Assembly (NCBI GenBank): GCA_937889485.1
Contig: CALAPG010000274.1
Span: 1 to 8,547, forward strand
Reading direction: 5' to 3'
Source: an uncultured Moraxella sp.
Lineage (GTDB): Bacteria > Pseudomonadota > Gammaproteobacteria > Pseudomonadales > Moraxellaceae
DNA length: 8,547 nt
Under the pieces are notes generated by a model, which saw only the letters and a program-made list of their open reading frames with translations, did not search any database and was not told where the DNA came from. A program made the position numbers and the translations under genes. Positions 1 through 7,033 of the stretch are shown here, piece after piece. Positions within the stretch are counted from its first letter, which is position 1. Each line of letters opens with the position of its first letter.

Positions 1-1346
1 ATTGGCTGCAATACCCGCCAAATACCGAGTACGTATCTAGCTATATTGAAGCGCGGGGTGGCAGTAGTGGTTTTGATAATGTGCTATTTTTTGGGCTGCA
101 AGCCTTTTTAAAGGCGTATCTATGCCAACCAATTTGCCAAGCCGATATTAAAGAGGCTAAGGAATTATTAGCCGCCCATGGCGTGCCTTTTAATGAAACA
201 GGGTGGCAGCGTCTTTTGACCAAGCACGGCGGTTATCTACCCTTACGTATTCAAGCACTGCCTGAAGGAATGGTGGTTCCTACAGGGCAGGTACTCTGCC
301 AAGTGGTCAATACTGACCCTGAATTTTATTGGCTGACCAGTTATATAGAAACCACTTTGCTCCGTGCAGTTTGGTATCCCTCAACCGTTGCTAGTTTGTC
401 TTACTACTGCAAACAAATCATCAAAGCAGGGCTAGAAAAATCAGCAGATAATTTGGACAACCTTCCCTTTAAGCTTCATGATTTTGGGGCACGGGGTGTT
501 TCAAGTCTTGAGTCTGCCGCGATTGGTGGTCTTGCCCACTTGGTGAATTTTTCAGGTACAGATACCCTAAGCGCGATTGTAGCGGCAAATCGTTGGTACG
601 GCATGCAAGACACGATGACAGCTTTTTCAATTCCCGCCGCTGAACATAGTACCATGACGACTTGGGGGCGTGAGCATGAATCTGACGCCTATGCCAATAT
701 GTTAAAACAGTTTGGTGGTGAAGGCAAAACCTTGGCAGTCGTCAGTGATAGTTATGACCTCTGGAATGCCATTGACCATATTTGGGGCGGCGATTTAAAG
801 CAGCAAGTGCAACAAACAGGCGGAACATTGGTGATTCGACCAGATAGTGGCGATCCTATTAAGGTAGTGCGTGAGGCCTTACAACGTCTGGCGGCCAAGT
901 TTGGCACCTCCGTTAACCAAAAAGGTTACAAGCTATTGCCCAGTTATGTGCGTTTAATCCAAGGTGACGGTATCAGTCCCGCTAGTATGGGCAAAATCAT
1001 TGAAGCAGTGATTGGCGCAGGCTTTAGCAGTGATAACATCACCTTTGGTATGGGCGGTGGGCTATTGCAACAGGTCAACCGCGATACCTTAAACTTTGCC
1101 ATGAAAACCAGCAGTGCCCGCGTGGATGGCTACTGGCGAGATGTCTATAAAGACCCAATTACTAGCGTCAATAAGCGCAGCAAACGCGGCCGCTTGGCGC
1201 TGGTGAGGCACCAAGGTAGTTTTATGACGATTCGAGAAGACGAGCTAGCCGAACAAAACAATCTCTTACAAGATGTGTTTTTGAATGGTGAACTTTTGGT
1301 TGATGACAACTTTAATACGATCCGCGAGCGCTCATCAACCAAATAA
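1..1346 (+). CDS. nadV: Nicotinamide phosphoribosyltransferase NadV (5' partial)
   Basis: Makes nicotinamide mononucleotide from nicotinamide and PRPP, the first step of the two-step NAD salvage route completed by an NMN adenylyltransferase. The reading frame is open to the window edge (first full codon at base 3) and its first residues, WLQYPPNTEY, match the family near residue 25. The true start is therefore upstream, and the GTG at 81 lies inside the gene. 447 residues are present, and about 20 are missing, including the conserved N-terminal Asp and Tyr of the active site. Visible landmarks are HDFGARGVSS, FSGTDT, the catalytic histidine in PAAEHST (codon 645-647), SDSYD, the phosphate-binding IRPDSG (Arg 837-839, Asp 843-845), IQGDG, GMGGGLLQ and a C-terminal NKRSKRGRL. 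All are close to vertebrate NAMPT and bacterial NadV as I remember them. It ends 19 bp from the convergent coaE stop, and I see no obvious terminator between them. Confidence 0.95.
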   Translation, partial: WLQYPPNTEYVSSYIEARGGSSGFDNVLFFGLQAFLKAYLCQPICQADIKEAKELLAAHGVPFNETGWQRLLTKHGGYLPLRIQALPEGMVVPTGQVLCQVVNTDPEFYWLTSYIETTLLRAVWYPSTVASLSYYCKQIIKAGLEKSADNLDNLPFKLHDFGARGVSSLESAAIGGLAHLVNFSGTDTLSAIVAANRWYGMQDTMTAFSIPAAEHSTMTTWGREHESDAYANMLKQFGGEGKTLAVVSDSYDLWNAIDHIWGGDLKQQVQQTGGTLVIRPDSGDPIKVVREALQRLAAKFGTSVNQKGYKLLPSYVRLIQGDGISPASMGKIIEAVIGAGFSSDNITFGMGGGLLQQVNRDTLNFAMKTSSARVDGYWRDVYKDPITSVNKRSKRGRLALVRHQGSFMTIREDELAEQNNLLQDVFLNGELLVDDNFNTIRERSSTK

Positions 1347-1365
1347 CTGATTGACCAGTAGACCA

Positions 1366-1974
1366 TTAATAGGCTTTTGCCAACCCTAAATAGTGTTGGT
1401 GAAGGCGATCAAGCTGAGCGTGTAGGTCTTCTAGGCTGGTGTTATTTTCTATAACGTCATCTGCCTGTGCCAAGCGCTCGCTGCGAGCAAGCTGATTTGC
1501 CATGATGTTTTTGATACGTTCTGGCGTTTGTCCATCGCGCTGACTTGCCCGCGCTAGCTGTAAGGACTCATGACTATCGACTACCAAAATCTTATCACAC
1601 AAATTTGCCAGCCCCGCCTCGGAGGCTTCTAACAGTAAAGGCGCCACAAGTACCACATACGGGGATGTGGCTACGGCTAGTCGTTCTTTGGCTAGTTGGC
1701 GGATGGCAGGGTGAGTAATTTGTTCTAGATCCATGAGTGCTTGTGACCGCCCAAAAACATGCTCGCGCATTGCACGGCGATCAAGTTCGCCCGAGGCGTC
1801 AAGCACCCACTCCCCAAACTTGGCAACGATTTTTTTAAGCGTGGCAGAACCTTTAGCAACCACCTCGCGGGCAATCATATCAGCATCTATCGTCACAATA
1901 CCTTGTTCATCAAACCAGCGACTCACTTGTGATTTGCCGCTGCCAATGCCACCTGTTAATCCTACTACCAACAT
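1366..1974 (-). CDS. coaE: Dephospho-CoA kinase CoaE
   Basis: Phosphorylates the 3'-hydroxyl of the ribose of dephospho-CoA with ATP, the last step of coenzyme A synthesis, in the cytoplasm. At 202 residues it is the usual length. The P-loop GGIGSGKS is at residues 8-15, IDAD at 29-32, the conserved HP at 88-89, APLLLE at 111-116 and the lid segment ASQRDG at 143-148, all as expected for the family. The ATG at 1972-1974 is preceded by a strong Shine-Dalgarno (AAAGGAG, about 6 nt before the start, read on the minus strand), which settles the start. It lies 40 bp after pilD on the same strand. The order pilB-pilC-pilD-coaE is common in Pseudomonas and Acinetobacter relatives, so it is probably the last gene of the pil transcript. 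Its own good ribosome site would help keep an essential enzyme expressed. Confidence 0.97.
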   Translation of the reverse strand: MLVVGLTGGIGSGKSQVSRWFDEQGIVTIDADMIAREVVAKGSATLKKIVAKFGEWVLDASGELDRRAMREHVFGRSQALMDLEQITHPAIRQLAKERLAVATSPYVVLVAPLLLEASEAGLANLCDKILVVDSHESLQLARASQRDGQTPERIKNIMANQLARSERLAQADDVIENNTSLEDLHAQLDRLHQHYLGLAKAY

Positions 1975-2014
1975 AACTGCTCCTTTAAGTTAGTGCTAAT
2001 TGCAGTTGTTCTAC

Positions 2015-2887
2015 TCAAAACTTACCCAAATACCACGCCATGATCTGCTCCCCATACAACAAAGCAATCATACCTGCTATGGCGATATAAGGTCCAAAAG
2101 CAAACGGTTTACTTTCGCCTGCCCGCTTCATTAACATAATGCCAATCACCGAACCTACAAGCGCCGATACAAAAACAATGAGCGGCAACATCAACGCACC
2201 TAGCCATGCACCCAACGCCGCCAAAAGTTTAAAGTCGCCATGTCCCATTCCCTGCTTACCCGTAATGAGTAAAAACAACTGATAAACCACCCAAAGACAT
2301 AAAAAACCAATCACGTAGCCAAAGATTGCGGCGGTTGGGCTAACAAATAGCCCAAAGGCATTAACCAACAAACCAAGCCCTGCAAGTGGCAGAGTAAAAC
2401 GGTCGGGTAATAACTGGGTGTCAAAATCAATACCGGTTAGCGCAATCAGTGTCCAAGTAAAAACGAGTGCCGCAAGCGCCTGCAGACTGACACCAAACTT
2501 TGTGACGACCATGACAGACAACACCGCAGTAATGATTTCTACCAACGGGTAACGCTTACTAATTGGCTGATGACAGCCACTACATTTTCCCCGCAGCACT
2601 AGCCAACTAACGACTGGCATATTTTCATACCAGCGTATTTGGTGACCACAATGTGAGCAGCGAGAAGCAGGGTGACTTAACGTCAATGGCGCTTCTGGGG
2701 TAACGGGTTCATCGGGGTGCAACAACCACTGGCACTCGCTGTGCCATTGCTGCTGCATCATCTTGGGCGTACGATAGATGACCACATTAAGAAAACTGCC
2801 CACACATAGCCCCAGTATGCCCGTTAGCACCTTACTCAAAAGCGGCGACTGTGACAATAACCCAAAAAAATCTGCAAAAAAAGCCAT
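2015..2887 (-). CDS. pilD: Type IV prepilin peptidase / N-methyltransferase PilD
   Basis: Inner-membrane aspartic protease that removes the leader peptide of type IV prepilins (and type II secretion pseudopilins) and methylates the new N-terminus. The protein has 290 residues, as is typical. Near the N-terminus is GLCVGSFLNVVIYRTP. A cytoplasmic zinc-type domain follows with two CxxC pairs (Cys77/80 and Cys102/105). About seven hydrophobic segments follow. The two catalytic aspartates are Asp154 in IDFDTQLLPD and Asp218 in the GxGD motif GMGHGDFKL, aligned by eye to the Pseudomonas PilD residues. The full Cys tetrad marks the bifunctional form rather than the short archaeal type. It starts 5 bp after the pilC stop with only a weak Shine-Dalgarno (TTAAAGACG), which suggests translational coupling to pilC. 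Confidence 0.97.
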   Translation of the reverse strand: MAFFADFFGLLSQSPLLSKVLTGILGLCVGSFLNVVIYRTPKMMQQQWHSECQWLLHPDEPVTPEAPLTLSHPASRCSHCGHQIRWYENMPVVSWLVLRGKCSGCHQPISKRYPLVEIITAVLSVMVVTKFGVSLQALAALVFTWTLIALTGIDFDTQLLPDRFTLPLAGLGLLVNAFGLFVSPTAAIFGYVIGFLCLWVVYQLFLLITGKQGMGHGDFKLLAALGAWLGALMLPLIVFVSALVGSVIGIMLMKRAGESKPFAFGPYIAIAGMIALLYGEQIMAWYLGKF

Positions 2888-2892
2888 CGTCT

Positions 2893-4116
2893 TTAACCCA
2901 CCACTGAGCCCATTTGGAAAATAGGCAGATACATGGCGATCACGAGACCACCTACCAAAACCCCCAACACTGCCATGATGAGCGGCTCCATCAAGCTTGT
3001 CAAACCATCCACCGCATTATCTACTTCGTTTTCGTAGTAAGTCGCAACTTTGTCCAGCATTTCTTCTAAGCTACCTGCTTCTTCGCCGATACCCACCATT
3101 TGAATTGCCATACTCGGAAATAAGTTGGTAGAACGCATCGAAAACTGTAACTGCTGACCTGTTGCCACATCTTGTTTGACTTTTTGGGTAGCATTATAAA
3201 AAACCACATTATTAGTTGCCCCTGCAGTTGAATCTAGCGCATCGATCAGAGGCACGCCCGCAGCAAATGTGGTGGATAAGGTACGCGCAAACCGTGCAAT
3301 CACGGCTTGATAGGCAATATTACCAAAAATAGGCATTTTTAGAGTAAAACGGTCTAACCCATCTTGGAATGCTTTGCTTCGTTTTTTGGCTTCAACAAAG
3401 CCCACCACCGCGCCTGCAATCGTAAATAGCAATAACCACCACCATTTTTGCATCCATTCGGACATATTAACAACCATCTGGGTAAACGCAGGCAGCTCGG
3501 CACCAAACGAGTGAAACAGTTCGGCAAAAACAGGTACCACTTTTACAAGCAAAATAATGGTCACCACAATGGCAACCACAATGACGGCAATGGGATATTT
3601 TAGTGCTTTTTTGATTTTTGCTTTGAGAAGCTCACTTTTTTCTTTGTAGGTTGCCACACGTTCTAGCATCGTTTCTAGCGCACCCGACTGCTCACCTGCT
3701 TCTACCAGCGAACAAAACAAGTCATCAAAATAACGCGGGTGTTTGCGCAGTGCTCCTGCAAATGTACTGCCCGACTCAACCTCAGATTTGACATTGAGTA
3801 CCAGCTCTTTCATCGTAGGATTATCAAGGGCATCTGCCACAATTTCAAAAGATTGTGTCAAGGGTACCCCCGCTTTCATCATAGTGGCAAGCTGACGCAC
3901 AAAAATGGCAATATCAATTGCTTTGATGCTTTTTTTCATCTGAAACAAAGGCTTCGCTTTTTTCTTGATGGTTTTAACCTGAATGCCTTGTTTGCGCAGT
4001 TGGGCTTTAGCCAGCTCAATGTTGCGGCTGGTGGTCTCACCTTTGACTTTTTCACCGCGACGGTTGACCCCATCATAGACAAAGTCTAATAACATTTCTG
4101 TTTGGACTTTTGCCAT
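2893..4116 (-). CDS. pilC: Type IV pilus inner-membrane platform protein PilC
   Basis: Polytopic inner-membrane protein on which the pilus fibre is assembled; it couples the rotary action of the PilB ATPase to pilin insertion. At 407 residues it is full length. After an N-terminal cytoplasmic region (FVYDGVNRRGEKVKGE) come two T2SSF domains that are visibly internal repeats. The first runs from GVPLTQSF (84-91) to GALETMLERVATYKE (145-159). The second runs from GVPLIDAL (287-294) to GSLEEMLDKVATYYE (348-362). Hydrophobic membrane segments are at about 173-197, 226-243 and 375-398. The ATG at 4114-4116 has an upstream AAGGGG about 8 nt away; an in-frame Met8 is a less likely start. It lies 55 bp after pilB and 5 bp before pilD, as the middle gene of the operon. 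Confidence 0.97.
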   Translation of the reverse strand: MAKVQTEMLLDFVYDGVNRRGEKVKGETTSRNIELAKAQLRKQGIQVKTIKKKAKPLFQMKKSIKAIDIAIFVRQLATMMKAGVPLTQSFEIVADALDNPTMKELVLNVKSEVESGSTFAGALRKHPRYFDDLFCSLVEAGEQSGALETMLERVATYKEKSELLKAKIKKALKYPIAVIVVAIVVTIILLVKVVPVFAELFHSFGAELPAFTQMVVNMSEWMQKWWWLLLFTIAGAVVGFVEAKKRSKAFQDGLDRFTLKMPIFGNIAYQAVIARFARTLSTTFAAGVPLIDALDSTAGATNNVVFYNATQKVKQDVATGQQLQFSMRSTNLFPSMAIQMVGIGEEAGSLEEMLDKVATYYENEVDNAVDGLTSLMEPLIMAVLGVLVGGLVIAMYLPIFQMGSVVG

Positions 4117-4171
4117 ATATTTAACCCCTTATTGTATAAAATGATGTTATATCAATGTTTTTTGTCAATGA

Positions 4172-5890
4172 TTATTCACTGGTAACGCGATACATTTCTT
4201 GAATACTGGTGGTACCCTGTAATACTTTCATGATACCAGAGCGGCGCAAATCTCTAAAACCTTGCTTGAGCGCGGCGTCTTTGATTTCGATGGCGTTGCC
4301 ATCTTCCATGATAATCCGTGCAATTTCTGGGGTCACTTTCATGACTTCATAAATACCTACCCGACCTTTATAGCCCTCACGGCATTCACTACACCCCACA
4401 GGTTCATAAATAATATTTTTTGGATCCGCCAAGTCTTGTTCGGTAAAACCCATTTCAAGGAGGCTTTGTTTGGGCACATCGGTGGGCTTTTTACAGACTT
4501 TGCATAGGCGCCGCGCTAAGCGTTGTGCGATCACCAAGTTGACAGAGGTAGCAATATTAAATGATGCTACCCCCATGTTGCGTAGACGGGTGAGGGTTTC
4601 TGGGGCGGAGTTGGTGTGGAGGGTAGATAGCACCATATGACCTGTTTGTGCCGCTTTGATGGCAATTTCTGCCGTTTCTAAGTCACGAATCTCCCCCACC
4701 ATGACAATATCAGGATCTTGACGCAAGAACGATTTTAATGCGCTGGCAAAGGTGAGACCCACTTTGTTATTGACGTTTACCTGATTGATGCCTTCAAGGT
4801 TGATTTCGACTGGGTCTTCGGCGGTGGAAATATTGGTTTCTACGGTATTTAGAATATTTAGACCCGTATATAACGATACCGTTTTTCCCGAGCCTGTGGG
4901 ACCTGTAATTAATAGCATACCTTGGGGTTTGTTTAAGGCATCCATAAATAGTTGCTTTTGGTCGGGTTCATAGCCCAATGCATCAATACCCAACATGGCA
5001 GAGGATGGGTCTAAAATACGCAATACAATTTTTTCACCAAATAGTGTAGGCAGTGAGTTTACCCGAAAATCAATCGCGCGCTCTTTAGAAATTTTTAGTT
5101 TGATACGTCCATCTTGTGGTACTCGCCGCTCAGAAATATCCATTTGTGACATCACTTTAAGGCGCGCGGCAATTTTGCCAGACAACTGAATGGGCGGGTT
5201 TGCCATTTTTTGCAGCACACCATCAATACGAAAACGCACACGATAGGATTTTTCATAAGGCTCAAAATGCAGATCGGATGCACCCATTGTGATGGCTTTA
5301 ATCAGCATACCATTAATAAATTTTACAACAGGCGCCTCATCACTACCATCTAACAAATTGCTTGTGCCCGCCTCTTCATCGGGACGTGCTTCGTCAAACT
5401 CTACCGCTTCCATGTCGTCAAAATCAGACAACCCCGTTGCTGCATAGACTTTTTCAATCACCGCTTTGATTTTGTGATGCTCTGCTACCACCGTCTCAAC
5501 CGTAAGACGGGTACCAAATCGCAGGGCATCCAATGCATCAACCTGCGTTGGATCACTCATGGCGACAAATAAGCGACTGCCTCGCTGAAAAATAGGAACG
5601 ATGTTGAACTGGCGGATAATTTTTTCTTCCACCGCATCTTTGGGAATATAATTAACATTGATAGCCTCAAGGTCAATCAAAGGGTCACCAAACTCCCGCG
5701 AAACAACCCATGCAATGGCATCAGGACGCACCAATTTATTATCAACCAAATGCGCAATCAAATTGGTTTTTTGCTGTTGCGTTTCTGCCAAGACCTTTTG
5801 CATTGCTTCTTCGCTAATCAAGCCGTCATGGACTAAGCGAGAAGCAATTCCACCAAAACTAGGAAGTGATGCAGCCATAAAATTTTTCAT
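4172..5890 (-). CDS. pilB: Type IV pilus assembly ATPase PilB
   Basis: Hexameric cytoplasmic ATPase that drives pilus extension. The protein has 572 residues. An N-terminal MshEN/GSPII_E_N-like domain spans about 20-150. The secretion ATPase core carries Walker A GPTGSGKT (330-337), an Asp box ISTAEDPVE (354-362), Walker B DIVMVGEIRD (394-403, Glu400) and a His box TGHMVLSTLHTN (416-427). A zinc tetracysteine is formed by Cys463/466 (CKVC) and Cys500/503 (CSEC). This tetracysteine is typical of PilB/GspE extension ATPases and argues against the retraction ATPase PilT. The N-terminal domain lacks a clear RLG-type c-di-GMP-binding consensus, so cyclic-di-GMP control cannot be claimed. Neither Met1 (5888-5890) nor Met5 (5876-5878) has a convincing Shine-Dalgarno, so the exact start is uncertain by four codons. 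It is the first gene of pilB-pilC-pilD-coaE. Confidence 0.97.
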   Translation of the reverse strand: MKNFMAASLPSFGGIASRLVHDGLISEEAMQKVLAETQQQKTNLIAHLVDNKLVRPDAIAWVVSREFGDPLIDLEAINVNYIPKDAVEEKIIRQFNIVPIFQRGSRLFVAMSDPTQVDALDALRFGTRLTVETVVAEHHKIKAVIEKVYAATGLSDFDDMEAVEFDEARPDEEAGTSNLLDGSDEAPVVKFINGMLIKAITMGASDLHFEPYEKSYRVRFRIDGVLQKMANPPIQLSGKIAARLKVMSQMDISERRVPQDGRIKLKISKERAIDFRVNSLPTLFGEKIVLRILDPSSAMLGIDALGYEPDQKQLFMDALNKPQGMLLITGPTGSGKTVSLYTGLNILNTVETNISTAEDPVEINLEGINQVNVNNKVGLTFASALKSFLRQDPDIVMVGEIRDLETAEIAIKAAQTGHMVLSTLHTNSAPETLTRLRNMGVASFNIATSVNLVIAQRLARRLCKVCKKPTDVPKQSLLEMGFTEQDLADPKNIIYEPVGCSECREGYKGRVGIYEVMKVTPEIARIIMEDGNAIEIKDAALKQGFRDLRRSGIMKVLQGTTSIQEMYRVTSE

Positions 5891-5945
5891 CCACTATTTG
5901 TTAAAAGCCGTCGATAAAAATACTTAAAGACGTCACTAAAAAATT

Positions 5946-5951
5946 ATTATA
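5946..5951 (-). promoter_or_regulatory. Candidate -10 box of the pilB operon promoter
   Basis: On the minus strand this reads TATAAT, with TG two bases upstream (TGTATATAAT), close to an extended -10 element. It would start transcription near 5938, leaving a 5' leader of about 48 nt before pilB. No good -35 hexamer is present 16-18 bp upstream, where the sequence is the AT-rich edge of the insertion element. The call rests on the -10 box and its position alone. The stretch 5891-6013 contains no other gene. Confidence 0.4.
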
Positions 5952-5961
5952 TACACGGGAA

Positions 5962-5974
5962 AAACCATTGGTTT
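5962..5974. repeat. 13-bp palindrome AAACCATTGGTTT upstream of pilB
   Basis: AAACCA and TGGTTT form a perfect inverted repeat around one central T. On the minus strand a run of T follows. It sits just upstream of the candidate pilB -10 box and about 40 bp beyond the end of the tnpB remnant. It could be an operator, a short terminator for tnpB-strand transcription, or the structured end of the insertion element. The sequence alone does not decide between these. Confidence 0.4.
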
Positions 5975-6013
5975 ATATATTAACAAATGATTACAGTTAA
6001 CTTCTCCCCCTAC

Positions 6014-6434
6014 TTAGCGCAAAGGGATTTCTTCTAGAAGACGGTCAAGCCCGACCGCAAGCATGGGCTTACTGGCATGGATATTTTTCTCATGCCCTAT
6101 ACACACCCAACACACATGACTGTGAGCATAGCGCTTGTCTTGCAAATGAGCAAGGCAATGCTTCGCTTAATTTATTTTCATCTCTTATTTACAAACTGAC
6201 GCTAGCTTGCTATTTTCTAGCTTTGGTGCGAATTTTGTTGATAGATTGAATGATCTGTGAGTGCAAGTTCTGTAATTTATTGCCACCTTTGATGTATGGG
6301 TTTAGGTGTATTGGTTTAGATTGTCATCCAAAAGACATTTGCCAATGTCCAGTATGCGGTAAATACGCATGGCTTGACGCATTAACGTGGTGCCACGCTA
6401 GCTTTACCAAACCAGTTAATTGGTAGGTTTCAAT
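6014..6434 (-). pseudogene. tnpB: IS605-family tnpB (RNA-guided nuclease) remnant
   Basis: TnpB is the RuvC-type, omega-RNA-guided nuclease of IS605 elements. Pieces of it lie in order on the minus strand. From 6434 the frame gives ETYQL, then VKLAWHHVN. A one-base shift near 6380 leads to RQAMRIYRILDIGK and LLDDNLN. A 14-bp tandem duplication (6293-6319) shifts the frame again into NPYIKGGNKL and NLHSQIIQSIN, ending at a TAG (6210-6212). After a junction at about 6167-6209, a C-terminal piece (6166-6014) gives a cysteine-bearing HVCWVCIGHEKN, then LAVGLDRLLEEIPLR and stop. These match the start and end of proteobacterial TnpB proteins as I remember them. The first part of the zinc finger is eroded and the usual DRD-NA acidic motif reads EKNIHA. 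Some 250 codons, including the RuvC core, are missing. It cannot encode a nuclease. Confidence 0.75.
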
Positions 6435-6472
6435 AGTTTGGTTGGTCTATGTATTTATATCGCCTACCTAGC

Positions 6473-6501
6473 TTGAGTATTTTCGTGGGTTAAAGTATAA
6501 T
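6473..6501 (+). promoter_or_regulatory. Sigma-70-type promoter of tnpA
   Basis: TTGAGT (6473-6478), a 17-bp spacer and a perfect TATAAT (6496-6501) lie 33 bp before the tnpA start codon. Spacing and -10 are ideal, and the -35 matches at four of six positions. Transcription would begin near 6508. Confidence 0.55.
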
Positions 6502-6534
6502 TAGATTCTTCTATTTTACAGTTGGTCTTATGAC

Positions 6535-6945
6535 ATGTCAAACGATTTAAGACGTGGTAGACACGTTGTTTATAATCTCCATGTGCATTTGGTCTTTGTG
6601 GCAAAATACCGCAGAAAATTATTTACTAAAGAGATTTTGGACGATATGCAGGTAATTTTTTCTGATGTTTGTACAAAATTTGAAGCACAGTTGGTTGAGT
6701 TTGATGGTGAAAGTGATTATGTACATTTATTGGTCATTTATCCGCCTAAAGTCGCTGTTTCTAATCTGGTTAATAGCTTGAAAGGTGTTTCTAGTCGTTT
6801 ACTACGTAAGAAAGACCATCCATCCATGAACGCGCAGTTAGACGGCGATGCCTTATGGTCACCTAGCTACTTTGCAGGTAGCTGTGGCGGTGCACCAATC
6901 GAGATGATCCGCCAGTATATCGAAGCGCAAAATACAAGCCACTAA
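6535..6945 (+). CDS. tnpA: IS200/IS605-family transposase TnpA with altered HUH motif
   Basis: Y1 single-strand transposase that cuts and rejoins the hairpin ends of the element through a 5'-phosphotyrosine link. The 136 residues are full length and uninterrupted. The opening MSND, HLVFVAKYRRK (18-28), NSLKGVSSRLLRK (80-92), WSPSYFAGSCGGAP (108-121) and the catalytic tyrosine Tyr128 in IRQYIE (codon 6916-6918) are all as in the family. The odd point is the metal-binding motif. Families of this type read D-H-V-H-L-L, whereas here it is D-Y-V-H-L-L, with Tyr62 (TAT, 6718-6720) in place of the first histidine and His64 kept. A single C-to-T change explains it. Loss of one of the two metal ligands should cripple cleavage, so the protein is probably inactive, though still potentially able to bind DNA. 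There is no clear Shine-Dalgarno. It is divergent from the tnpB remnant. Confidence 0.93.
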   Translation: MSNDLRRGRHVVYNLHVHLVFVAKYRRKLFTKEILDDMQVIFSDVCTKFEAQLVEFDGESDYVHLLVIYPPKVAVSNLVNSLKGVSSRLLRKKDHPSMNAQLDGDALWSPSYFAGSCGGAPIEMIRQYIEAQNTSH

Positions 6946-6995
6946 ATACCATCGATGCGTAAGCTGTAAGCATGGTGATTTAAGTTACCGTATAT

Positions 6996-7015
6996 CCACC
7001 GCTTAAAGTCGTTGG
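6996..7015 (+). repeat. Imperfect hairpin at the tnpA-side end of the IS
   Basis: The 20 bases CCACCGCTTAAAGTCGTTGG fold as CCA/TGG, a C-T mismatch, CG/CG, an unpaired T, then CT/AG around a three-base loop. IS200/IS605 ends are recognised as imperfect hairpins with an extrahelical base in the stem, and this one sits 50 bp past the tnpA stop, where such an end is expected. The cleavage site and guide sequence cannot be assigned from one copy. Confidence 0.55.
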
Positions 7016-7033
7016 TTTTGCGGCAACGGTAGC

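Larger units (their letters stand above)
5980..7015. mobile_element. Decayed IS200/IS605-type insertion sequence (IS605-like divergent layout)
   Basis: The region between the pil operon and tpiA carries divergent tnpA (+) and a broken tnpB (-), the arrangement of IS605-type elements. The tnpA side ends in an imperfect hairpin at 6996-7015, and the tnpB side ends soon after the remnant's stop at 6014. This family moves as single-stranded DNA, has no terminal inverted repeats and makes no target duplication, so exact ends cannot be read here; the bounds are good to perhaps 40 bp. An intact element of this kind would be about 1.8 kb. This one is about 1 kb because the middle of tnpB is gone. It is probably immobile, given the tnpA lesion described under that gene. 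Confidence 0.75.

Noticed and set aside
81..1346. GTG at 81 as the start of nadV.
   Set aside because: The frame is open back to base 3, and the upstream codons encode conserved family sequence (QYPPNTEY), so the gene starts before the window.
1347..1365. Search for a bidirectional terminator between the convergent nadV and coaE stops.
   Set aside because: The 19-bp gap and its flanks show only a GACCA direct repeat and no stem with a T-run.
3739..4089. Long ORFs antisense to pilC, pilB, coaE and secG.
   Set aside because: They overlap well-identified genes, resemble no family and have no translation signals; they are shadows of the real genes.
4117..4171. TTGACA-like sequence on the minus strand in the pilB-pilC gap as a separate pilC promoter.
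   Set aside because: No -10 hexamer lies at acceptable spacing; the nearest TATAAC and TATACA are about 11 and 24 bp away.
6199..6404. 10-bp direct repeat ACGCTAGCTT at 6199-6208 and 6395-6404, considered as a trace of deletion or insertion.
   Set aside because: It is short, contains a palindromic core (GCTAGC), and does not bracket the tnpB deletion junction in a consistent way.
6250..6426. A 58-codon + strand ORF encoding a cysteine-rich peptide (9 Cys, with ICECKFC and ICQCPVC repeated), which looks like a small metal-binding protein.
   Set aside because: It is exactly antisense to the N-terminal tnpB remnant, which is better supported. It has no Shine-Dalgarno or promoter, and I recognise no family. 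The cysteine pattern is most simply an antisense coincidence, though a peptide search would settle it.
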